Assembly (NCBI GenBank): GCA_001799735.1
Contig: MGUA01000024.1
Location: 1-64,000 of the forward strand
Source: Elusimicrobia bacterium GWB2_63_22
Lineage (GTDB): Bacteria > Elusimicrobiota > Elusimicrobia > Elusimicrobiales > UBA9959
Direction of reading: 5' to 3'
DNA length: 64,000 nucleotides
The position numbers were made by a program, and so were the translations under genes. Each line of letters opens with the position of its first letter. Position 1 is the first letter of the stretch. Shown here piece after piece: positions 9,609 to 16,928 of the stretch. The notes below the pieces were generated by a model. It did no database searches and was not told the origin of the DNA. It worked only from the letters and a program-made list of their open reading frames with translations.

Positions 9609-10283
9609 TTAAAGCGCGGGGTCCGCCAGGCCGGCGTCGGCGAAGCCTTTGGCGCGCAGCTTGCAGGAATCGCAATGGCCGCAGGGCTTTTTGCCGCCGT
9701 TGTAGCAGGACCAGGTGAGCTCCAGCGGGGCGTTCAGCCTGGCGCCCAGTTTCGCTATGCCGGCCTTGCTCAGCGCGATGAGCGGGGTGAGGATCTTTAT
9801 CTTCCTGCCGCCCGCGCCGCGGCGCGTGCCGAAGGCCGCGGCCTTCTCCAGGGCCCGGTAGAACTCCGGGCGGCAGTCCGGGTAGCCGGAATAATCCACC
9901 ACGTTAGGGCCCAGCACTATGGCGTCGGCCCCCACGGCGTCGGCCAGCGAGAAGCCGACGGAGGCGAACACCAGGTTGCGGCCGGGCACGTAGGTGGACG
10001 GGATGTCCCCCTTCCGGCCTATCCTGGCCAGCTTCACGTCGGGCAGAGTCAGTTTTTTGTTCACCAGCGAGCAGGAGGCGAACCAGGGAAAAGCCAGTTT
10101 TATCTCGTAGAGCTTCACGCCCAGGCGGCGGGCTATGGCCCGCGCGGCGGCGTTCTCGCGCGAGTGGCGCTGCCCGTAGTCGAACGAGACGGCCAGGCAC
10201 TTGTAGCCTTTGGCCAGCGCCCAGGAGAGGGCGGTGGTGGAATCCAGCCCGCCGGAAAAAAGGACCACGGCCTGCTTCTTCAT
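9609..10283 (-). CDS. queC: 7-cyano-7-deazaguanine synthase
   Basis: ATP-dependent ligase of 224 residues turning 7-carboxy-7-deazaguanine into preQ0. The PP-loop SGGLDSTT is at 10-17, FDYGQRH follows, and a C-terminal zinc site has CGHCDSC preceded by CYNGG. The stop side is 9 bp from queE. The ATG overlaps the stop of the upstream ComB-like gene by four bases (ATGA). Together with queE it supplies the middle of the queuosine pathway. Confidence 0.95.
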   Translation of the reverse strand: MKKQAVVLFSGGLDSTTALSWALAKGYKCLAVSFDYGQRHSRENAAARAIARRLGVKLYEIKLAFPWFASCSLVNKKLTLPDVKLARIGRKGDIPSTYVPGRNLVFASVGFSLADAVGADAIVLGPNVVDYSGYPDCRPEFYRALEKAAAFGTRRGAGGRKIKILTPLIALSKAGIAKLGARLNAPLELTWSCYNGGKKPCGHCDSCKLRAKGFADAGLADPAL

Positions 10284-10978
10284 ACGGCGTTCTCCACCAG
10301 GCCGGCCCCGGCCTTGAACTTGATGCGCGGGACAGACTTCATCCAGCCCTTCTTGAGCACCAGCTCCATATCGCGCTTGCCGGTCTCCGGCCTGAAAGCC
10401 ATGAAATCCAGCACGCGCCCGCTGGAGTGGATCTCGCCCAGGGCGTCGGGGAAGGCGTCGCGCCCTTCCAGCTCACCCACCAGGGCGCGCGCGCAGATCA
10501 TGTCCTCGACGTGCTTCATGTCGTAGAACAGGCAGGCGGGCACTATCAGCGTCGGCTTGGGGTTGGCCCGGCAGTAGGCGGCCAGCGCCGGGAAATTGGC
10601 GAAACAGGCCACCAGCACCTCTTCGGCCAGCAGCAGCGAGGCCGCGGCGGGCGAGCCCGAATTGGTAACGGACAGGGCCGGCCTGGCGGGGTCCGAGCCG
10701 TAAAGGGCGGTGTAGGGCGAGTTGTCGTACTGCTCCACGCCCAGGTTTATTTCGGAGAACAGGTCCGCGTCCTTCACCAGGCGCCGGGCGGCCAGCGCCA
10801 TGGCGGGGGTCGGGTACACCCTGACGTCGCGGCGGCCGCTCTCTACGAGCGCGCAGATGGTGTTGGAGAACCGGAACAGGTCGATTACGATGCCGCGGCC
10901 GCGCCAGGTCCTGGCTTCGGCGGCGTCGAGCGCGATGGAAACTTTATTTTGCGGAAGGGGTAGAGACGTCGGTGACAT
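10280..10978 (-). CDS. ComB-like 2-phosphosulfolactate phosphatase family protein
   Basis: Protein of 232 residues in the ComB family, whose founding members dephosphorylate 2-phosphosulfolactate in coenzyme M synthesis; many bacterial homologues have unknown substrates. Family features are IVIDLFRFSNTICALVESG, an acidic patch ending in NLGVEQYDNSPY, VTNSGSPAA and a Cys/Asn-containing CFANFPA. No other coenzyme M gene is nearby, so a different substrate is likely. It overlaps the upstream lipoprotein gene by 35 bp; no later start codon is available in its first 15 residues, so I kept this ATG. Confidence 0.8.
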   Translation of the reverse strand: MSPTSLPLPQNKVSIALDAAEARTWRGRGIVIDLFRFSNTICALVESGRRDVRVYPTPAMALAARRLVKDADLFSEINLGVEQYDNSPYTALYGSDPARPALSVTNSGSPAAASLLLAEEVLVACFANFPALAAYCRANPKPTLIVPACLFYDMKHVEDMICARALVGELEGRDAFPDALGEIHSSGRVLDFMAFRPETGKRDMELVLKKGWMKSVPRIKFKAGAGLVENAV

Positions 10979-11336
10979 ATTTTATAGCGAGAGCGCTGAG
11001 AAAGAGCTCTCCCTCCTGGTAGACGCCCATCTGCGGGCCGGTAGGCACCGAATCCACAGTCATTATGACGGCGTCGGCGCCCATGTCGGCCGCGTCGCGG
11101 CGGGCCTGCCGCTTAAGGCGTTCCAGCTGCGCGGCGCCGCTCTCGGCGCTGACGCGGGGACTGTGCAGTATGCCTATCCCGCCCCAGGGACGTTTTGTCT
11201 GCTCGCGGGAAGTGAACACCTCCACCTCGCGCCAGTCGCGCGGCGAGAACCACGGGCCTACCTGTATGACGTCGAGCCTGGCGGAGGCGCAGGCCCCCAG
11301 CAGCAGCAGGGCGGCGACGAGGAGCCGCCGGGTCAA
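10944..11336 (-). CDS. predicted lipoprotein, unknown
   Basis: Protein of 130 residues with a lipobox at about 12-16 (LLGAC-A), implying lipidation at Cys16 and membrane anchoring. The central part contains LKRQARRDAADMGADAVIMTVDSV, like small envelope proteins related to YbjQ/Rcs-type lipoproteins that bind metals or sense stress. The start is a TTG overlapping the upstream stop (TTGA). It is probably co-transcribed with the HicA-like gene and the ComB-like gene. Exact role unknown. Confidence 0.75.
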   Translation of the reverse strand: MTRRLLVAALLLLGACASARLDVIQVGPWFSPRDWREVEVFTSREQTKRPWGGIGILHSPRVSAESGAAQLERLKRQARRDAADMGADAVIMTVDSVPTGPQMGVYQEGELFLSALAIKYVTDVSTPSAK

Positions 11337-11518
11337 GGCTGGTCTACTCCCAGGTCGCGGCAGATCTTGCGTACGGTGAAATCGGCGATTTCGTTATGGC
11401 GGGTCACCGGCACTTCCTTGTTGGAAACCGGGTTGAGGAAGACCGAGTACTTGCCGCCCTCGCGGTTGAGCACGCAGCCTTTGCTGATGAGATGTCTAAC
11501 CAGATCCTTGCGTTTCAT
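11333..11518 (-). CDS. HicA-like protein lacking the catalytic histidine
   Basis: Protein of 61 residues with the HicA (YcfA) dsRBD-like fold: MKRKDLVRHLISKGCVLNREGG, then TRHNEI and KICRDLG. In active HicA mRNA interferases the strand after REGG carries the catalytic His (GGSH-type). Here the sequence is GGKYSVF, with Tyr in its place. No HicB antitoxin gene lies on either side. It is therefore probably not an active toxin; an RNA-binding or vestigial role is more plausible. Good ribosome site AAGAGG; a plausible extended -10 (TGCTAAAAT) lies about 50 bp upstream. Confidence 0.8.
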   Translation of the reverse strand: MKRKDLVRHLISKGCVLNREGGKYSVFLNPVSNKEVPVTRHNEIADFTVRKICRDLGVDQP

Positions 11519-11607
11519 ATATACCTCTTGCGGGCCGCGGGTAAAACAACGGCCCGTGGATATATTTTAGCACTTCAGGGGGGCCCGGGGTAAGCCCCGG
11601 GGCGGCG

Positions 11608-12069
11608 TCAGTCCGCGCTGCGCGGGATGCGGTCCAGCAGTTTCCAGGAGGCCTTACCCTTGCCCAGGACCAGCTGCACCAGGGAAATAGCCCCGTCATC
11701 GGAGTTCTCGAAGACCAGGACGGACCGCCCGGCTTCGGTGATCACGCCCTTGCACTGGCCGTAGGAGGACGGCAGGCCGCCGGGCACTACCGGCTCCTCC
11801 TGCTCGCCCCCGAAGGCGCCGGCGGAGTAGCGCCCGCCCGCTTCGGGCTCGGCGTCCGCCTTGGAATCTATCATCACCACCGACTCCTCCGCCTCTTCGG
11901 CCGGCCTGGCGGGAGCGGGTTTGGCGGGCGCGGGCTTGACGGCCTTCGGGGCCGCCGCTGTTTCCACGGCCGCCGTTTTAGCTGCAGCGGCCTTTTTCTG
12001 CGCCGGGGTCTGGGCGACGGCCAAAGCGCCGCAGACGGCCAGCAGCAGTACGGTTAAGCTAATTTTCAT
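11608..12069 (-). CDS. secreted Ala/Pro-rich protein, unknown
   Basis: Protein of 153 residues with a signal peptide (about 1-19, MKISLTVLLLAVCGALAVAQ). A low-complexity Ala/Lys/Pro segment (about 20-60) is followed by a compact C-terminal part (about 85-150) with CKGVITEAGRSVLVFENSDDGA and LVLGKGKASWKLLDRIPR. The second part may be a small beta domain. I do not recognise a family. The ribosome site is AGGAGGGG. The gene stands alone between the HicA-like unit and murI. Confidence 0.75.
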   Translation of the reverse strand: MKISLTVLLLAVCGALAVAQTPAQKKAAAAKTAAVETAAAPKAVKPAPAKPAPARPAEEAEESVVMIDSKADAEPEAGGRYSAGAFGGEQEEPVVPGGLPSSYGQCKGVITEAGRSVLVFENSDDGAISLVQLVLGKGKASWKLLDRIPRSAD

Positions 12070-12279
12070 ATCCCCTCCTACTGTCGCACCCCTCGCTACC
12101 GCTCGGGGCGATTAACGCCGGGCCTTTAAAGGTGCCGGCCCGGTGCTTGAACACTGAATTGTGTCGCGTGCTTCGCCCGCTCCACCCCACAAGGGGAACC
12201 TAAGGTTCCCCGTTTCATCGTCGCTCGGCCTTTCGCCTTTAGGCGACGGCCTCGCTGAACCCCTCCTAAGAGGAGTTCC
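12070..12279. other. intergenic region with several hairpins
   Basis: A 210 bp gap between murI and a secreted-protein gene. It contains four dyads: CCGGGCC/GGCCCGG (around 12119-12145), GGGGAACC-TAA-GGTTCCCC (around 12193-12211), GTCGCCTAAAGGCGA (around 12232-12247), and GAACCCCTCCTAAGAGGAGTTCC near the murI stop. No coding potential was seen. It might hold a murI terminator or a small RNA; no strong T-tract is present. Confidence 0.45.
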
Positions 12280-13134
12280 TTAAAATCTCTTAACTGCGAC
12301 TTTGCCGGTTTTTATGCCGAGCAGGCGGCCGGCGAGCGAAGAAAACTTTTCAGGGGCGTCGCTGACGATGAACTCGGACCGGCCCCGCCGAGCCGGGTTC
12401 AACAGCCCGCGGGCCGCCAGCTCCGCCTTGGCGCCCAGCGCCGCCACGCGGGCGGAGTCCACTATCCGGGTGCGGGGCCCCATCACCCCGGCTATTACTT
12501 TCTTGAGCAGCGGGTAATGGGTGCAGCCCAGGATCAGCGCGTCTATCTTCCGCTTGCGGAAAGGGGCCAGGTACTCACGGGCCACCGCCGCGGCCAGGGG
12601 CTTGGCGCACCACCCCTCCTCCACCAGCGGCACAAAAAGCGGGCAGGCCTTCTCTATCACGCGGGCGCCGGAATGCGCCGCGGCCAGCGCCTTGGAGTAG
12701 GCCCGGCTCTTAACCGTGGCGGCGGTACCGGTGACCAGGATGCGCCCGCCGCGCGGCGCCGCCTTCAGCGCGGCCTCCACGCCGGGGGCGATCACGCCCA
12801 TCACCGGCACGGGCGAATCACGGCGCACCGCGGCCAGCGCCAGCGACGAGGCGGTATTGCAGGCCACCACCAGCAGCTTTATTTTTTTCTCAAAGAGGAA
12901 GTGCGCTATCTCCCGGGAGAACGCCACCACGGCCTCCGGGGATTTGGTGCCGTACGGCACCCGCGCCGTGTCGCCGAAGTAGATCAGGTTCTCCCCGGGC
13001 AGCAGCCGGCGGAGCTCCTTAAAGACCGTCAGCCCGCCCAGCCCGGAGTCGAAGATGCCTATCGGCCGCTGAGCAGGCCGGGGACATACATTCCTAACTT
13101 CAGCCTTTTTTAACGGTTCAGTCTTTCTTCGCAT
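12280..13134 (-). CDS. murI: glutamate racemase
   Basis: Converts L- to D-glutamate for peptidoglycan. The protein is 284 residues as an ORF. The core starts at about residue 22 with PIGIFDSGLGGLTV, then YFGDTARVPYGTK. The two catalytic cysteines lie in VACNTASS and LILGCTHYP. The first 20 or so codons are unlike other MurI proteins because they are read through one arm of a palindromic repeat (13080-13157). The only in-frame ATG lies in that repeat's loop and has no clear ribosome site. The element may therefore have replaced the native start. Confidence 0.93.
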   Translation of the reverse strand: MRRKTEPLKKAEVRNVCPRPAQRPIGIFDSGLGGLTVFKELRRLLPGENLIYFGDTARVPYGTKSPEAVVAFSREIAHFLFEKKIKLLVVACNTASSLALAAVRRDSPVPVMGVIAPGVEAALKAAPRGGRILVTGTAATVKSRAYSKALAAAHSGARVIEKACPLFVPLVEEGWCAKPLAAAVAREYLAPFRKRKIDALILGCTHYPLLKKVIAGVMGPRTRIVDSARVAALGAKAELAARGLLNPARRGRSEFIVSDAPEKFSSLAGRLLGIKTGKVAVKRF

Positions 13135-13157
13135 AGAAGTTAGGAATGTGTGTCCCC
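13080..13157. repeat. 78 bp palindromic element (22 bp arms) at the murI start
   Basis: Left arm 13080-13101 (GGGGACATACATTCC...) and right arm 13136-13157 (...GGAATGTGTGTCCCC) are inverted repeats matching at 21 of 22 positions, with a 34 bp loop. The right arm ends two bases from the stop codon of the amidase gene. The GGGGAC...CATTCCTAACTTC form resembles REP-like palindromes mobilised by RAYT/Y1 transposases; that resemblance is from memory. No transposase is in the window. Confidence 0.75.
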
Positions 13158-13159
13158 AG

Positions 13160-14743
13160 TTATTTCCAGTTCTTCATCTCCGCGTACTTCAGGACGCCCC
13201 TGTAGATGGAGGCCGCTATCCTGGCGCGGACCTTCTTGTCGTTCATGTTCTTCTGGTCGTGGGAATTGGACATGAAGCCCATCTCCACCAGGATGCCGGG
13301 GGCGTAGGTCCCGCGCAGCACATAGAAGGCGGCCTGCTTCACGCCGCGGTTGGCGAACGGCGTGCGCCGCTCCATCTCCGCGCTCACCAGGCCGGCCAGG
13401 CGGCTGCCCTCGTTGAGGTACTCGTTGCGGGCCATCGAATGCAGCAGCATCGCGGTCGGGTCGGCCTGCACGGAGCCGTCCTCCAGCCCGACCACGGAGT
13501 TTTCGTAGTCGGCCACTTCGGCGGCCCAGGGATCGGAGGCCTTCTCCGACATGAAATAGATCTCAAAGCCCTTCTCCCTGCGGTCGCGGGAGGCGTTGGC
13601 GTGGATGGAGATGAAGATGTCGGCCTTGAAATTATTGGCGGCGATGGAGCGGTCCGCCAGCGGGACGAACTCGTCGGTGCTCCGCGTCAGCAGCACGTCG
13701 AACATTTCCTCGCCCTTGAGCTGCTCGTAGAGCTCCTTGGCCACCAGAAGGTTGAGCTCCTTCTCCTTGTAGCCGAAAAGTTTTCTGCCGCCCGGGTCCT
13801 TGCCGCCGTGGCCCGCGTCGATCACTATCTTCTTGCGGCCGGAGGCCTCCACCGTCATCTTGTCGGGGATGTTGGGCGCGGCCATGGTGGAAGCGGCCAC
13901 CGCGGCGCTGGCCGCGGCCAGCTCGAAGCCGCCGGAGGGAGCTATGACAGTGATGTCTTCGGCGCCCGCGCCGGGGGCCGGCGCGCCTATGCCCTGCCGG
14001 ACGCTGCTCCTGAGCTTGGTCACGTCGAGCACCAGCCGGTCGGGGTCCGACAGGCGGAACACGTTGACGCTGCCGAAATTGTCGTCCGGGTTGACGACCA
14101 GGCGGGCCATCTTGTTCTCCTGGATCATGTCGAGGTTGCGGACCACTCCGTCGCCGATGTTTATCTTCTCCTCGCCGCCGATCACGCCGCCCATGATGGT
14201 GATCCGGTAAAGGTTGTTCTCTCTCTGCGAGGCCTGCCACTCGAGCGGCTCCTCCATGTAGACCACGATGCGGGTCTTGTCCTGGTAGGAGAAGAAGTTG
14301 ACCGAGGTGATGTTGACCTCGCGCTGCGCCGCCAGCGCGCCGGTCTTCTGGTTGTAATCCAGCCGGAAACCGAAGGCGTCGGAGAAGTGCTTGGAGATAA
14401 AGAAGTCCAGCGCCAGGTAGGCCTTGCCGCCGCGCACGATGAGCGGGTTGGGGAACTGCTCCTTCTCGTCGTTGATCATCACCGAGTCGGACTTCATGAA
14501 GAAGACGACCTTGTTGCCTTTGATCTGCAGCAGCAGCTTGCCCGACACGGGGTACCAGTAGATCTTGCCGCCGATAAGCCTGGCGGACTCGGAGGCGTTA
14601 AGGTAGGTCTTCCCGCTCAGGCTGTAGGTGTTTATTTTCCCGGCGTAGACGCCGTTCTTCAGGTAGGTCACCTGGTCCACCCTGGCCTGGGCCGGCGCGG
14701 CCAGCGCCGCCAGCAGCAGCAATACCGATAAGCGTTTGAACAT
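13160..14743 (-). CDS. N-acetylmuramoyl-L-alanine amidase (AmiC type) with AMIN domain
   Basis: Periplasmic cell-wall hydrolase of 527 residues cutting the bond between MurNAc and the stem peptide. A signal peptide (about 1-20) is followed by a copper-amine-oxidase-like stalk domain (about 25-140), an AMIN domain (about 150-250, targeting to septum or cell wall) and the Amidase_3 catalytic domain (about 300-525). Zinc ligands and catalytic residues are visible: DAGHGG, KELNL, SIHANAS and VEMGFMSN. It may act in daughter-cell separation. Upstream TATAAA plus GAGAGG give a conventional promoter and ribosome site. Confidence 0.93.
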   Translation of the reverse strand: MFKRLSVLLLLAALAAPAQARVDQVTYLKNGVYAGKINTYSLSGKTYLNASESARLIGGKIYWYPVSGKLLLQIKGNKVVFFMKSDSVMINDEKEQFPNPLIVRGGKAYLALDFFISKHFSDAFGFRLDYNQKTGALAAQREVNITSVNFFSYQDKTRIVVYMEEPLEWQASQRENNLYRITIMGGVIGGEEKINIGDGVVRNLDMIQENKMARLVVNPDDNFGSVNVFRLSDPDRLVLDVTKLRSSVRQGIGAPAPGAGAEDITVIAPSGGFELAAASAAVAASTMAAPNIPDKMTVEASGRKKIVIDAGHGGKDPGGRKLFGYKEKELNLLVAKELYEQLKGEEMFDVLLTRSTDEFVPLADRSIAANNFKADIFISIHANASRDRREKGFEIYFMSEKASDPWAAEVADYENSVVGLEDGSVQADPTAMLLHSMARNEYLNEGSRLAGLVSAEMERRTPFANRGVKQAAFYVLRGTYAPGILVEMGFMSNSHDQKNMNDKKVRARIAASIYRGVLKYAEMKNWK

Positions 14744-14777
14744 ATGAGGCCTCTCTAATTTATAGCAAACTTGGCGC

Positions 14778-16226
14778 CTACTCCAGGACGATCCGGTAGT
14801 CCTCCCAGGTCAGCTGGGGGTCGGCCGAAACCTTCACCGCGCGGTGCACGTTCTTTTCTATCATGGACAGCTTCTTCTTAAGCACTTCGGCCAGGATAGG
14901 GTGCGTCACGATGCGCAGGTTGCCGCCGGGGCGGCCCATGGTGATATTGTGGATCTCGCGCTGGATCTTGATGCGGATGCTCTCGCTGGAGAGCACGCGG
15001 CCGCAGCCGTGGCATTCCGGGCACTCCTCGGTCAGCAGGCTCACCGTGCTGACGCGCTTGCGCTCGCGGGTCATCTCCACCAGGCCCAGGCGGGTGATCG
15101 GCAGGATGCGGATCTTGGCGCGGTCGCGGGAGACGGCTCCCTCGAGGGCCTGCACCACCTTGTGCCGGTTGGAGGCCTTCTTCATGTCGATGAAGTCGAT
15201 GACGATGATGCCGCCGATGTTGCGCAGGCGCAGCTGGCGGGCCACCTCGCCCGCGGCCTCGATGTTGGTGGCGGTCACGGTCTCTTCCTGCGACTTGTTG
15301 CCCGTGAAGCGGCCTGTGTTCACGTCTATCGCGCAGAGCGACTCCGCCTCCTGGATGATGATCGAGCCCCCGTTAGGGAGCGGCACCTTCACCCGGCGCA
15401 GCTCGTCTATGTCCTTCTCTATGTTGAAGGCCTTGAAGACCGGGGTCTTGCTGTCGTAGAACTTGATCTTGTCCTTGAGGTCCGGCGAGATCTTGGCGGC
15501 GAATTCCTGCACGTTATGGAAGTCGTCCTTGTTGTCGAGCATGTAGATCGTGGTATCCTCGGAGAGGATGTCGCGCGCGACCTGCATGGTCATGTCCATG
15601 TCCTTATGCAGCAGCGCCGGCGGGCGGGAGGTGTCGTAGCGGGCCTGGATGGTGTCCCACATCTTGAGCAGGTACTCCACCTCGCGCTTGAGCTCGGCCT
15701 CGCTGGCCCCCTCGGCCTCGGTGCGCACGATGCAGCCCTTGGTGCCCAGCATTTTGGAATCGGCGATCTTGCGCATGATCTCGGAGAGGCGCTTGCGCTC
15801 GGTGTCGTCCTCTATGCTCTTGGACACGCCCACGAAGTCCTGGAACGGGGTCAGCACCAGGTAGCGGCCGGGCAGGGAGACGTCCATCGTCACTTTCATG
15901 CCCTTGGTGCTGATGGCGTCCTTGGTGACCTGCACCATCACTTCCTGGTCCTTCCTGAGCAGCTTGTCGATCGGCTCCTTCTGGTTGCCGAGCACGTCGG
16001 AGATGTAGATGTAGGCGTTCTTGTCGAGGCCGATGTTCATGAACGCGCTCGAGATGCCGGGCAGCACGTTCTCGACGACGGCCTTGTAGATGTTGCCCAC
16101 GATGTTGCCGGAGCTCCGGCGTTCCCAGAACAGCTCGCTGAGCTTGCCGTCCTCCAGGATCGCTATGCGCGTCTCCTCGAACGAGGTGTTCGCGAAAATT
16201 TCCTTCTTAAACTTTGCGTTTGCCAT
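14778..16226 (-). CDS. rng: ribonuclease E/G family endoribonuclease
   Basis: Endoribonuclease of 482 residues processing rRNA and initiating mRNA decay, with RNase G-like length and no long RNase E scaffold tail. An S1 domain (about 35-120) contains GNIYKAVVENVLPGISSAFMNIG. The catalytic DNase I-like part has EAESLCAIDVNTGRFTG with the metal-binding Asp and NIGGIIVIDFIDM with the second. A zinc-link CPECHGCG at about 410 would support dimer formation. It lies 25 bp after the DUF2344 gene. Confidence 0.94.
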   Translation of the reverse strand: MANAKFKKEIFANTSFEETRIAILEDGKLSELFWERRSSGNIVGNIYKAVVENVLPGISSAFMNIGLDKNAYIYISDVLGNQKEPIDKLLRKDQEVMVQVTKDAISTKGMKVTMDVSLPGRYLVLTPFQDFVGVSKSIEDDTERKRLSEIMRKIADSKMLGTKGCIVRTEAEGASEAELKREVEYLLKMWDTIQARYDTSRPPALLHKDMDMTMQVARDILSEDTTIYMLDNKDDFHNVQEFAAKISPDLKDKIKFYDSKTPVFKAFNIEKDIDELRRVKVPLPNGGSIIIQEAESLCAIDVNTGRFTGNKSQEETVTATNIEAAGEVARQLRLRNIGGIIVIDFIDMKKASNRHKVVQALEGAVSRDRAKIRILPITRLGLVEMTRERKRVSTVSLLTEECPECHGCGRVLSSESIRIKIQREIHNITMGRPGGNLRIVTHPILAEVLKKKLSMIEKNVHRAVKVSADPQLTWEDYRIVLE

Positions 16227-16251
16227 ATGACTCTCCTTAAAACCTTTCTTT

Positions 16252-16926
16252 CTAGAATACTTCCAGCCTGCCGCCGGAGTCGAACCAATAAAGCTCTTTC
16301 CTCACTATCCGCCTGAAAACAGGTTTGCAGCCGCACATCAGCTCCGCCACGGTCTCGGGTTTTACGTTCTTCCCCGGGATCAGCCGCAGCGTCGTTTTGA
16401 GCAGCATGGACGCCGGGTCGAAAGAGGCCGCCAGGACCGGCGCGCGCGCGTCCAGCGTCTTGCGTTCCCCGGAAGGCTTGACCTTCTCCCAGTCCAGCTT
16501 TTTGAGCGCCATAAAGGCGTCTACCGCCTGCACCCCGAAGGAGGCCGGGAACTCCCCCTCCAGGAAATATTCCGCCGCGTTCACCGCCGCCTCAATGGAC
16601 GGGAAAAAGACCGGGATCCGGCGCGCCGAGATCAGGCGGAAACTGGCGTCGTCGAGGCGGTGCAGGCTGTCGGCCGCCTCCCCCTCCCCGGCGAACTCCT
16701 CCAGGTAGAGGTCGGCGTACTCGCAGAGGCTCTCGTGCCCCACCGAGACCGCCGGCCCGAAAGCCATCTTGGGAATACCCTTCCCGCCGGCGGCCGGCCA
16801 GAATTTCAGGCCGCAGGCAGCGGCGCGGGCGCGCAGCGTCTTGATCTGCTCCAAATGGCTCAACTCTTTCGCCGGGGCCAGCCGGGCGAACTTGAGCCTG
16901 ATGCGTGACTTGGGTCCTTCGTTCAT
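16252..16926 (-). CDS. TIGR03936/DUF2344 radical SAM-linked protein
   Basis: Protein of 224 residues matching the DUF2344 family: IRLKFARLAPAKELSHLEQIKTLRARA near the N-terminus, MAFGPAVSVGHES and a C-terminal TVAELMCGCKP. In other bacteria this domain is fused to, or lies beside, a B12-binding-type radical SAM protein and often precedes rng. Here rng follows, but the radical SAM partner is missing from the window and rodA lies upstream instead. Role unknown; RNA modification has been suggested by its association with RNase E/G. Confidence 0.87.
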   Translation of the reverse strand: MNEGPKSRIRLKFARLAPAKELSHLEQIKTLRARAAACGLKFWPAAGGKGIPKMAFGPAVSVGHESLCEYADLYLEEFAGEGEAADSLHRLDDASFRLISARRIPVFFPSIEAAVNAAEYFLEGEFPASFGVQAVDAFMALKKLDWEKVKPSGERKTLDARAPVLAASFDPASMLLKTTLRLIPGKNVKPETVAELMCGCKPVFRRIVRKELYWFDSGGRLEVF

Positions 16927-16928
16927 AA

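Noticed and set aside
10280-10978. Coenzyme M biosynthesis locus
   Set aside because: Only the ComB-like phosphatase is present; no phosphosulfolactate synthase or dehydrogenase gene occurs nearby.
11333-11518. Active HicAB toxin-antitoxin system
   Set aside because: The catalytic His is missing and no HicB gene lies on either side.
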